DNA of 18,197 nt, taken from GWA2-44-9 sp964429675. Lineage in GTDB: Bacteria; Patescibacteriota; Minisyncoccia; 2-02-FULL-40-12; GWA2-44-9. Of this stretch, positions 1-6,448 are shown one piece after another (positions within the stretch are counted from its first letter, which is position 1; the number at the start of each line of letters is the position of its first letter). The translations under genes and the position numbers were made by a program. Below the pieces are notes generated by a model. That model was not told the DNA's origin, made no database searches, and worked only from the letters and a program-made list of their open reading frames with translations. Location: the NCBI GenBank assembly GCA_964429675.1, contig CAYSDF010000016.1:1-18197 (forward strand). The letters run 5' to 3'.

Positions 1-936
1 AAAAAGATTCTAGACTACGAGACATTGGGGGGATTGGTTGCGGTTCTTTTGGGAGAAGAAAAGAGGTCCCGTTTCTTATCTGAAAAAGAAATGGACTTTT
101 CCTATGAATCAAATACCGGAGCAAGATTCAGAGTTAATGCCTACTATACCAGAGGCAGAGTAGCTTCAACCTTGAGATTGGTTCCAGATGACGTAAAAAC
201 CACTGAAGAGTTAGGATTGCCGGAAATAATAAAAGTTTTTTCAAGATTATCTCAAGGCTTTGTCATGGTTGTCGGTCCAAATGGCCATGGAAAATCCACG
301 ACTTTAGCCGCCCTTATAAATCTTATAAACAAGGAGCGAGCTGAAAAGATATTAACTATCGAAGACCCCATAGAATATATGTTCATACCGGAGAAAAGCG
401 TTATCGACCAGAGGGAAGTTTATCAGGACACCTTCTCATTCCACAAGGCCCTGCGATCAGCCTTTAGACAGAACGTGAATGTCATTATGGTGGGGGAAAT
501 GAGGGACTATGAAACAATGAGCGCAGCCGTTACCGCGGCAGAAACAGGCCACCTTGTATTTGCCTCTCTCCATACTAACAGCGCTTCTCAAACCGTAGAA
601 AGAATTATAGATAGTTTTCCTCCAAGCCAACAGCCTCAGATACGAAATCAGTTAGCCAGTACTATCTCCGGTATAATATCCCAAAGACTTATACCAGGTA
701 TTAAAGGCGGAGTTGTTCCGGCCGTAGAAGTAATGATAGCTAATCCGGCCGTTAGAACCCTGATCAGAGATAACCGCCCACGCCAGCTTGATTTAGTTAT
801 TGAAACAAGCCAAGACTCAGGAATGATTTCTTTAAATAGGTCTCTTGCTGATTTAATCCGAAAAAAGACTATAGACATAGAGCGGGCAGAATTTTATTCT
901 CTAAACCCAAGCGAATTGAAAGAACTAATCCGGTAA
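1..936 (+). CDS. pilT: Type IV pilus retraction ATPase PilT, 5' partial
   Basis: PilT is a cytoplasmic hexameric secretion ATPase that depolymerises type IV pili and so powers retraction and twitching. The frame is open from base 1, so the gene begins before the window and the in-frame TTG at 25 is not the start. About 311 residues are visible, against a usual 340-370. Motifs in order: a Walker A P-loop reading GPNGHGKST (bases 274-300), an Asp-box region (ILTIEDPIEY), a Walker B reading VIMVGEMRDYET, a His-box (GHLVFASLHT), and NPAVRTLIRD, matching the AIRNLIRE motif that separates PilT from PilB. The P-loop differs from the usual GPTGSGKST. pilC follows on the same strand after a palindromic spacer. 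The PilT call is firm; PilU-like subtype cannot be excluded. Confidence 0.93.
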   Translation, partial: KKILDYETLGGLVAVLLGEEKRSRFLSEKEMDFSYESNTGARFRVNAYYTRGRVASTLRLVPDDVKTTEELGLPEIIKVFSRLSQGFVMVVGPNGHGKSTTLAALINLINKERAEKILTIEDPIEYMFIPEKSVIDQREVYQDTFSFHKALRSAFRQNVNVIMVGEMRDYETMSAAVTAAETGHLVFASLHTNSASQTVERIIDSFPPSQQPQIRNQLASTISGIISQRLIPGIKGGVVPAVEVMIANPAVRTLIRDNRPRQLDLVIETSQDSGMISLNRSLADLIRKKTIDIERAEFYSLNPSELKELIR

Positions 937-948
937 GTTTTTGTCCAA

Positions 949-1058
949 GAGCGCAGCGATTGGTAACAAAAAGTTACCGAGCACTCAATTAGCACTGGCA
1001 TCATATGCACGTGCTAATTGAGTGCTCGGTGGCAAGTTTACAGCTATTCGCTCCGCTC
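949..1058. repeat. Nested inverted repeat between pilT and pilC
   Basis: The spacer holds several complementary arms. The longest is a perfect 20-bp inverted repeat (976-995 with 1011-1030) around a 15-nt loop. An outer pair (949-961 with 1046-1058) matches at 11 of 13 positions. A smaller hairpin, GGTAAC-AAAAA-GTTACC (962-978), shares three bases with the long stem, so the two cannot form fully together. No T-run follows any stem, so a simple intrinsic terminator is unlikely. It could be an RNA-processing or stabilising element in the pil transcript or a protein-binding palindrome. The arms are direct observation; the role is unknown. Confidence 0.8.
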
Positions 1059-1073
1059 ATAGGTAAACATCCC

Positions 1074-2285
1074 ATGTTATTTAATTATAAGGCTAAAACT
1101 AAATCAGGGGATATAGTAGATGGTACGATAAATGCCCCCAATGAAAATGTCGCCGTAGATGTTCTTCATGGAAAAGACTACGTGATCATCGCAATAAACC
1201 CTCTCGATAAGGGGGTTCTTTCTATAGATGTAAATAAGTATCTTCAAAGAGTCAAAAATAAAGACATAGTGGCATTTACCCGGCAATTATCGGTTCTTAT
1301 CGATGCTGATGTACCCCTGAGCGAAGGCCTAAGAACATTGGCTAACCAGGAAGAGAAGATTACTTTTAAAAAGGTGATCACGGATATATCGGAGGCAATT
1401 GAGGGCGGCTCCTCCCTGTCTATAGCTCTTTCTTTATATCCCAATTTATTCTCGAACTTTTACATTATGCTTATACAGTCCGGGGAAGTATCAGGCAGAC
1501 TTCATCAATCTCTCCTGTATCTGGCTGATTATCTAGAAAGATCTCAGGATATTAATTCAAAAATAAAGGGCGCCCTAGCTTATCCTGCTTTTATTTTGTT
1601 TTCATTACTTTTGGTCGCGGTAATAATGGCAACCTATGTATTACCTAACCTACTTTCCATATTCGAAGATTTGGGCAACGTTGAGCTTCCTTTAAGTACC
1701 AAGATTCTTATCTATTCGACGCATTTCTTTAATAACTATAAATTATTTATTTTCTTTGTAGTGGTAATTCTGGCCTCTTCTGTATATTATTATATCCACA
1801 CCGATGAGGGGAAATTAAAACTCGATACCTTAAAAATCAGCATCCCTAGTCTCGGCGTTGTGTCTAAAAACCTCTACCTAGCTAGGATGGCTGAGAGTTT
1901 ATCTACCCTTATTAAGTCCGGGATACCTATTTTAGATTCTTTGAAATTAACCTCCGACTTGGTGGGTAATCTGGTATACAGAAACATAATAGCCGAGGCC
2001 GAAGAGGCAGTCAGAAGCGGAGGTAATATTTCAGAAGCAATAGCTAAGCACCCCAAAGAGATTCCCTCTCTTTTCTCATCTATGATGTCGGTGGGGGAAA
2101 GAACAGGTAAGCTCGACTATATTCTAGAGCACATATCCAAATTCTATAAAAATGAGTCGGAAAACACCATTCAAAATATCTCTCAGCTGATTGAACCTAT
2201 ACTCGTCTTGCTATTAGGACTCGGGGTAGCCATACTTGTCTCCAGTATATTGCTACCAATATACAACTTGGTAGGCGCGGGCTAA
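1074..2285 (+). CDS. pilC: Type IV pilus inner-membrane platform protein PilC
   Basis: PilC is the polytopic membrane platform of the type IV pilus machine, where the assembly and retraction ATPases dock. The product is about 403 aa from the chosen ATG and has the two T2SSF repeats of the family: the first begins near VAFTRQLSVLIDADVPL and the second near LARMAESLSTLIKSGIPI. Each is followed by hydrophobic membrane segments, and the C-terminus ends in a long hydrophobic stretch. I chose ATG 1074, giving MLFNYKAKTKSGDIVDG, because this matches how PilC proteins normally begin and lies about 10 nt after an AGG. The longer frame from ATG 1005 would translate through the long palindrome and gives an unfamiliar N-terminus. 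It sits between pilT and the major pilin, as expected for a pilus cluster. Confidence 0.92.
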   Translation: MLFNYKAKTKSGDIVDGTINAPNENVAVDVLHGKDYVIIAINPLDKGVLSIDVNKYLQRVKNKDIVAFTRQLSVLIDADVPLSEGLRTLANQEEKITFKKVITDISEAIEGGSSLSIALSLYPNLFSNFYIMLIQSGEVSGRLHQSLLYLADYLERSQDINSKIKGALAYPAFILFSLLLVAVIMATYVLPNLLSIFEDLGNVELPLSTKILIYSTHFFNNYKLFIFFVVVILASSVYYYIHTDEGKLKLDTLKISIPSLGVVSKNLYLARMAESLSTLIKSGIPILDSLKLTSDLVGNLVYRNIIAEAEEAVRSGGNISEAIAKHPKEIPSLFSSMMSVGERTGKLDYILEHISKFYKNESENTIQNISQLIEPILVLLLGLGVAILVSSILLPIYNLVGAG

Positions 2286-2308
2286 TCAATACTGTGGATA
2301 TCCTTGTT

Positions 2309-2337
2309 TTGCTTGTATGTGACATAGGAGATATAAT
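2309..2337 (+). promoter_or_regulatory. Probable sigma70-type promoter for the major pilin
   Basis: A perfect -10 hexamer TATAAT (2332-2337) lies 17 bp after a weak -35, TTGCTT (2309-2314). It is in the 191-bp gap after pilC and would start transcription near 2344, giving the pilin mRNA a leader of about 130 nt that contains the multi-hairpin element at 2382-2462. A separate promoter fits the need for much more pilin than machine components. Start-site mapping has not been done. Confidence 0.55.
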
Positions 2338-2381
2338 TACTATTAGGTCATAAGACAGTTAAAATTTATAAACAAGCTTTT

Positions 2382-2462
2382 AATGATTGTGTTGGGCTTA
2401 GCCTTCGGGCTAATCACCGCCGCAAGGCGAGGCTCGCTGTTAAGCGACTAACATTAATCATT
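2382..2462 (+). other. Cloverleaf-like structured leader of the pilin gene
   Basis: Four helices can form at once in 81 nt. The closing helix pairs AATGATT (2382-2388) with AATCATT (2456-2462), continued by TGTT (2390-2393) with AACA (2450-2453). Inside are three hairpins: TTAGCC-TTCG-GGCTAA (2398-2413), CGCC-GCAA-GGCG (2418-2429) and TCGCT-GTTA-AGCGA (2434-2447). Two of the loops are the very stable UUCG and GNRA tetraloop types, which favours a real RNA fold on the + strand. It ends 14 nt before the pilin start. It is not a tRNA: there is no T-loop or anticodon-loop signature. A stabilising 5' UTR or a cis-regulatory RNA is plausible, but function is unknown. Confidence 0.6.
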
Positions 2463-2476
2463 GAGAACTAAACAAA

Positions 2477-3058
2477 GTGTCGATTTTACAAAAATACAGG
2501 AAAGCTCTTTCCGGTTCGAAAGGCTTCACATTGGTCGAGTTGCTAGTAGTTATCGCCATCATAGGTATTCTAGCTACCTTAGTTCTTTTGCAGTTGGGAA
2601 CAGCCCGAGCAAAAGCCAGAGATGCTAAAAGAATTGCCGATGTCAGTCAGTTAAGGACATCTGTTGAGCTCTTCTTCGATGATAACAATGGCCACTACCC
2701 TGGCTATACTGCTGCCTTCCCATGGACTGGAGCTGCACCTAGTATGACAGCATCCATAGGAACTTACTTCTCTGCACCTACTCTTCCAACTGATCCCGTT
2801 ACAGCTGTTGGCTACTTCTATGCTTATAATCCTGCCGCTGCTGCTGCTCCAACCACTGCCACTCAGTATCACTTATGGACGGAGCTTGAGAGAGCTAGTC
2901 AGGCCGCTTTAAAGGCTGACGTAGACGGTGACTCCACCCCATGGGGCGCTGGTCATGGTAACATCGTTACTGCTAATACCGCCGCTCAAGAAGCTTGCAC
3001 AGCCGCTTATGCAGCTGGAGCAGCCAGAGATTGTATCTACGACCTAGGTCAATTCTAA
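2477..3058 (+). CDS. pilA: Type IV major pilin (PilA-like prepilin)
   Basis: This is the probable major subunit of the type IV pilus fibre, 193 aa with a GTG start. The leader is short and basic (about 16 residues), followed by the prepilin cleavage site KG^FTLVELLVVIAIIGILATL. Phe+1 and Glu+5 of the mature protein are present, as is the long hydrophobic N-terminal helix. After the helix comes ARAKARDAKRIADVSQLRTSVELFFDDNNGHYP, typical of pilin and pseudopilin globular heads. Two Cys near the C-terminus (EACTAAYAAGAARDC) could form the D-region disulfide. The middle is rich in Ala and Pro. It has its own likely promoter, a structured leader and a strong terminator directly after, so it is probably an independent high-output unit. 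Its peptidase is the next gene. A less abundant pilin remains possible. Confidence 0.9.
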   Translation: MSILQKYRKALSGSKGFTLVELLVVIAIIGILATLVLLQLGTARAKARDAKRIADVSQLRTSVELFFDDNNGHYPGYTAAFPWTGAAPSMTASIGTYFSAPTLPTDPVTAVGYFYAYNPAAAAAPTTATQYHLWTELERASQAALKADVDGDSTPWGAGHGNIVTANTAAQEACTAAYAAGAARDCIYDLGQF

Positions 3059-3072
3059 ACTTCCCAGTTTTC

Positions 3073-3102
3073 AAAACCCCCGTTCGCGGGGGTTTTGTTT
3101 TT
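3073..3102 (+). terminator. Intrinsic terminator after the pilin gene
   Basis: A perfect 10-bp stem (3073-3082 with 3087-3096) with a TTCG loop is followed by a T-rich tract (TTTTGTTTTTG). The first T residues belong to the stem. It lies 14 nt after the pilin stop codon. It is one of the clearest signals in the window. Confidence 0.93.
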
Positions 3103-3127
3103 GTGTGAAAAAATATATGATTAAAGG

Positions 3128-3892
3128 ATGTTACTAATCTACATTCTAGTGTTCTTATTTGGCCTGATAATCGGCAGTTTTCTTAATGTGGTGATATCTC
3201 GATTAGATAGGAAGGCTGGTCTATTCATGGGACGTTCTGAATGCCCTGAATGTCTTACTAAATTAAAGTGGTATGATCTATTTCCTGTATTAAGCTACCT
3301 CCAACTCAAAGGAAAGTGCCGCTATTGCCGCAAAAATATATCCGCCATATATCCGATTGTTGAGATAGCGACCGCGGGTGTTATTGTATTCTATTTTGTA
3401 TTCAACAGCTTTGGCATGATTCCGGCAGCGGCCTATAATCTACTGACGGTAATCCTTTTAACGGTCCTGTTCTTTTTTGACTTTCTATACTATATTCTCC
3501 CCGACAAAATAATAATCTTACTGATTTCCTCATCCCTGCTGTTCAATATTATATTCAACCGGATGAACCTTTATAATTTTATGCTTTCCGGTTTTTTATA
3601 CGGAGCTTTTTTTGCTATAATATACTTGCTGTCAAAAGGGGAGTGGATGGGCCTTGGAGACGCGAAGCTAGCATTGGCTATTGGCCTTATACTCGGCTAT
3701 CCTCTTGGATTCATAGCGATAGTGCTTTCTATATGGCTAGCAGCTATCTGGGGTATATTAATGATGGTATTTCAAAAAGCAACGCTCAAAACAGCTCTCC
3801 CATTTGGATCATTCCTGTCCGTAATTGTAATAATTTTCATTATTTTCCAAAATGAAATCCAAAAAATTCAAATCATCAATAGCTTTTTCTAA
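3128..3892 (+). CDS. pilD: Prepilin peptidase / N-methyltransferase (PilD)
   Basis: PilD is the membrane aspartyl protease that removes prepilin leaders and usually methylates the new N-terminus. The protein is 254 aa and very hydrophobic. It has the N-terminal GSFLNVVISRL motif of the A24 N-domain, then a cytoplasmic loop with paired Cys motifs (C39/C42 and C64/C67), which are typical of the bifunctional form. The catalytic aspartates are D118 (in FFFDFLYYILPD) and D178 (in GLGDAKL), matching the two conserved Asp motifs of the TFPP family. It follows the pilin terminator, and no convincing promoter was seen in the 25 bp before it. Its substrates would be the pilin upstream and the pilin-like genes downstream. 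It overlaps the next reading frame by 41 nt. Confidence 0.95.
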   Translation: MLLIYILVFLFGLIIGSFLNVVISRLDRKAGLFMGRSECPECLTKLKWYDLFPVLSYLQLKGKCRYCRKNISAIYPIVEIATAGVIVFYFVFNSFGMIPAAAYNLLTVILLTVLFFFDFLYYILPDKIIILLISSSLLFNIIFNRMNLYNFMLSGFLYGAFFAIIYLLSKGEWMGLGDAKLALAIGLILGYPLGFIAIVLSIWLAAIWGILMMVFQKATLKTALPFGSFLSVIVIIFIIFQNEIQKIQIINSFF

Positions 3893-4331
3893 GCCCTTCC
3901 GGTTGAAAAATTATTTCTCAAAACTCGCCCTCTCTCATACCTCTTTAACTTGGGGTCTACTAGGAGCAGCTATTATACTTACACTAGCCCTTGGCTTTTG
4001 GTCACTAGCCCTTCACCAAAAATATCCTGCTGACGCAAATACTGCTACCCTTATTATATCTATCGGGAACGATAAGAGAACATTTGAGGGGGAGGTGGCC
4101 CCTAATATGACCGTATTAGATGCCTTAATCGCCTCAGCACGGGCGGGCCAAATACATCTTAACTACTATATAAACAATAAAAACGAAACAAATATAGTAC
4201 AAATAAATGGCTACACCCATAATAACTCTCTTATTCCTAGCTTCTATCTCAATAACCAGCTCCTAGATCAGAAAGATCTTAATAAGACCGGGATAAAAGC
4301 CAAAGACATCATAGAAGTAAGAATCCAATAA
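3852..4331 (+). CDS. Membrane-anchored DUF4430-like protein in the pilus cluster
   Basis: This 159-aa protein has a basic N-terminus, one membrane segment (about residues 34-54, LTWGLLGAAIILTLALGFW) and an exported C-terminal domain. That domain contains VAPNMTVLDALIAS and VQINGYTHNN, and ends KDLNKTGIKAKDIIEVRIQ. This layout resembles the small DUF4430/transcobalamin-C-like beta-grasp domain, a family often found on secreted or surface proteins; the match is by eye and moderate. The gene overlaps pilD by 41 nt. A TTG at 3903, just after the pilD stop, is an alternative start that would keep the membrane anchor. Its position between pilD and the minor pilins suggests a surface role in pilus assembly or adhesion, which is inference. 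Confidence 0.7.
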   Translation: MKSKKFKSSIAFSKPFRLKNYFSKLALSHTSLTWGLLGAAIILTLALGFWSLALHQKYPADANTATLIISIGNDKRTFEGEVAPNMTVLDALIASARAGQIHLNYYINNKNETNIVQINGYTHNNSLIPSFYLNNQLLDQKDLNKTGIKAKDIIEVRIQ

Positions 4332-4343
4332 TTTCCCTTATTT

Positions 4344-4955
4344 ATGTCACGAAACAAAAATATTAACACTGGATTCACTATTGTCGAAATTTTAGTTGCC
4401 ATGGCCATAAGCATAACTCTTGCCGCTATTTTGCTTAGAAATTTTACAACTTCAATTAATCTAGATAGGGTGGCCAACGTAGTGGTCTCTGATCTTAGAA
4501 GTGCACAGGCATATGCGGCTTCTTCTAAAAAATACCAAGGACCTAATGATGCCTCTCCAGTCAGCCGTTGCGGCTGGGGCTTTAACCAAGGCAGCCGAAC
4601 CGATAACCACTCATATATTATATATGCCGGGCCACCCACCGCCACCGGGAACTGTGGCTCCAGACAATGGCAGTCTAGCCAAGATGTGCCAACCTTTAAA
4701 ACGGTCATCCTTGATCCCCGCCTAGAATTCCAAACAAACCCCGCAGTTAAAGATATATATTACGAGCCTCCGGGCCCTCAAACCTGGATAGGCAATACTC
4801 AGAACTATAGCCCCCAACAAAACCCCCAAGAGATACGCATAAGAAAAGTGGGGGTTACTAAGCAGCAATGCGATAGTGGAAATGTCGATTGTATTAAAAT
4901 TTGTGCCTATCTATCGGGAAGAATAGAAGTAACTAAGGCTGCTGCTTGTCCATAA
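4344..4955 (+). CDS. FimT/GspH-like minor prepilin
   Basis: This 203-aa protein starts with a short leader and a prepilin site (NTG^FTIVEILVAMAISITLAAILL), with Phe+1 and Glu+5 followed by a long hydrophobic helix. The next segment (VVSDLRSAQAYAASSK) matches the FimT/GspH style of minor pilin, in which the helix runs into LR-AQ-A. The C-terminal part has several Cys (QQCDSGNVDCIKICAYLSG) that may form disulfides. It opens a run of four closely spaced pilin-like genes (1-nt gap to the next), typical of minor-pilin operons that prime pilus assembly. It would be processed by PilD. Exact orthology is not resolved. Confidence 0.82.
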   Translation: MSRNKNINTGFTIVEILVAMAISITLAAILLRNFTTSINLDRVANVVVSDLRSAQAYAASSKKYQGPNDASPVSRCGWGFNQGSRTDNHSYIIYAGPPTATGNCGSRQWQSSQDVPTFKTVILDPRLEFQTNPAVKDIYYEPPGPQTWIGNTQNYSPQQNPQEIRIRKVGVTKQQCDSGNVDCIKICAYLSGRIEVTKAAACP

Positions 4956-4956
4956 A

Positions 4957-5463
4957 ATGAATTTCTTACGTCAAAATAAAGGCATGACCCTGATAGAGGC
5001 TCTGATCTCAATTCTTATTTTTACCTTGGGAATTATTCCTGTCCTTTTTACCATAACTACTGCCAGGGGCCTATCAAGCGTTATAAGAAACGACCTGGTG
5101 GCCGCTAATCTGGCTCAAGAGGGAGTTGAAGTTGTAAGATCAATACGCGACGCCAATTGGTTTAACGGAGTTGCCTATGATACAAATCTGGCAGATTGCG
5201 GTTCGGCCACCTGTGACTGGCGCATACAATGGGATTCGACCACTCCATTGCCCCTAAGCACTAATCCGCCTCTCCAGTTTGATCTGACTACAGGAATATA
5301 CAGTTATACAACTGGAAATATAACGGGATTTACAAGAAAAATAAGTATATCAAGAGTCGGGACTTGTAATTGTGAGATAAAAATTTTAAGCCAGGTAACC
5401 TGGCCTGAAAAACGCACAACCAGAATACTGACCGTGGAGTCACATCTATTTAACTGGAGATAA
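4957..5463 (+). CDS. PilV/GspI-like minor prepilin
   Basis: This 168-aa protein has a prepilin leader with the site NKG^MTLIEALISILIFTLGIIPV, where residue +1 is Met and Glu+5 is kept. The hydrophobic helix is followed by NDLVAANLAQEGVEVVRSIRD, the usual PilV/GspI pattern (A-LAQEG-E--R--RD). The globular domain carries Cys pairs (DCGSATCDW, GTCNCEI). It starts 1 nt after the previous stop, and its own stop overlaps the next start as TAATG, so translational coupling is likely. Assigned as a minor pilin of the pilus-tip priming complex; a PilV/PilE or PilI-type name would need alignment. Confidence 0.83.
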   Translation: MNFLRQNKGMTLIEALISILIFTLGIIPVLFTITTARGLSSVIRNDLVAANLAQEGVEVVRSIRDANWFNGVAYDTNLADCGSATCDWRIQWDSTTPLPLSTNPPLQFDLTTGIYSYTTGNITGFTRKISISRVGTCNCEIKILSQVTWPEKRTTRILTVESHLFNWR

Positions 5464-6005
5464 TGAACAAACTTCTAAAATCAACACAGAATAGTAGGGG
5501 GTTTACCATCATCGAAGTCCTAACGACCTTATTCGTCTTTTCCATAATGGCCACGCTGATAGTTTCTATTTTTGGCCAAGCCATCCAAGTTGAACGTCAA
5601 GCTACTGCCGCCCAAAAAGTCGATGAGAACGCTCTTTTTATCCTTGAATCAATGGCTAAAGAAATCCGCGTCAGTACTATTACCAGCGCTAATAACCTAA
5701 CCTGTACCGCTACGACATTAGCTATGACTCATCCAGTAAACGGTTCCGTTACTTATAGCTTAAGTACCGGGAATTTAATAAGAACAGATACAAATGGAGC
5801 TAACACCATGAATTCCAATGACGTAGTTTTTAATAATTTAAAATTTTGCATAACCGGAAACGGAGGGGGAGCAAGCGGGGATAATCAGTCCGTAAAAATA
5901 ACAATTATCGCCTCGATACGAGCCAACACAGGAAAAGCTCAATTTTTAGCTAACGTCCAGACTACAGTCGTCTCAAGAGATATAGCCACAGAGTTACTTA
6001 ACTAG
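5463..6005 (+). CDS. PilW/GspJ-like minor prepilin
   Basis: This 180-aa protein shows a prepilin site SRG^FTIIEVLTTLFVFSIMATLIV with Phe+1 and Glu+5. After the helix comes ENALFILESMAKEIRVSTI, the pattern seen in PilW/GspJ-type minor pilins. The C-terminal half contains an IRANTGKAQFLANVQTTVVSRD tail, common in these proteins. Its ATG shares one base with the previous stop, so it is probably coupled to the PilV-like gene. It is the third of the four minor-pilin genes. Confidence 0.83.
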   Translation: MNKLLKSTQNSRGFTIIEVLTTLFVFSIMATLIVSIFGQAIQVERQATAAQKVDENALFILESMAKEIRVSTITSANNLTCTATTLAMTHPVNGSVTYSLSTGNLIRTDTNGANTMNSNDVVFNNLKFCITGNGGGASGDNQSVKITIIASIRANTGKAQFLANVQTTVVSRDIATELLN

Positions 6006-6013
6006 GCACAAAC

Positions 6014-6376
6014 ATGGAGGATAAAGATAAAACAACGCGAGGATCAATCATTCTGTTTACATCAATTGTTTTAACATTGGTGTTATCAATCTCCTTTGCC
6101 ATATTGGCAATATTTATTCCAAAGATAAGAACAGCTTCCAATACTCTCAGTTCAGTTGTTGCTGCCTATGCCGCTGACAGCGGGCTTGAATGGTGTCTAT
6201 ACAGCCAGCGAGGCAACCCGTCTCCACCTGCAAAGCCAACTGCAATAGGCAATGCGACGGTTACTATAACCTACAACGGCGCCGTTGCTACATGTGCAAC
6301 TACCGAAAAGCCCCTCAACCATGTCTCAACGGGGAGCTATCTAAACGTCGCTCGATCTTTTCAGATCACAGAATAG
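6014..6376 (+). CDS. PilX/GspK-like minor pilin component
   Basis: This 120-aa protein has a charged leader ending RG, then SIILFTSIVLTLVLSISFAILAIFI. The hydrophobic helix lacks Glu+5, as is usual in PilX/GspK proteins, which sit at the fibre tip. After the helix, VVAAYAADSGLEWCLYSQR matches the A--A-SG-E motif of PilX. The globular domain is short for the family, ending 120 residues in. The 72 bp between it and ligA hold only a weak 5-bp inverted repeat (CTGCC/GGCAG) and AT-rich sequence; no clear terminator was found. Confidence 0.78.
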   Translation: MEDKDKTTRGSIILFTSIVLTLVLSISFAILAIFIPKIRTASNTLSSVVAAYAADSGLEWCLYSQRGNPSPPAKPTAIGNATVTITYNGAVATCATTEKPLNHVSTGSYLNVARSFQITE

Positions 6377-6448
6377 CTGCCCTGGCCACCTCTCTAGGCA
6401 GGACTTTTATTAGCCCTACTTTTTTAGTAGTATTACTTTGATATAAAA

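Noticed and set aside
989..1017. A CIRCE-like (HrcA operator) reading of the palindrome upstream of pilC, since TTAGCACT and GTGCTAA are present
   Set aside because: CIRCE is TTAGCACTC-N9-GAGTGCTAA. Here the half-sites are incomplete and the spacing is 11, and the perfect 20-bp stem continues on the outer side with unrelated sequence. No heat-shock gene follows. A resemblance by chance is more likely.
1005..1073. N-terminal extension of PilC from ATG 1005
   Set aside because: It would read through the long palindrome and gives an unusual start; ATG 1074 gives the standard PilC N-terminus.
2382..2462. A tRNA or degenerate tRNA
   Set aside because: The cloverleaf outline is similar in size, but there is no TTCRA T-loop, anticodon loop, conserved D-loop GG or CCA-adjacent acceptor.
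6377..6448. Promoter of ligA from TATAAA at 6442-6447
   Set aside because: The hexamer ends 1 nt before the ATG, so the start site would fall inside the coding sequence, and no -35 was seen.
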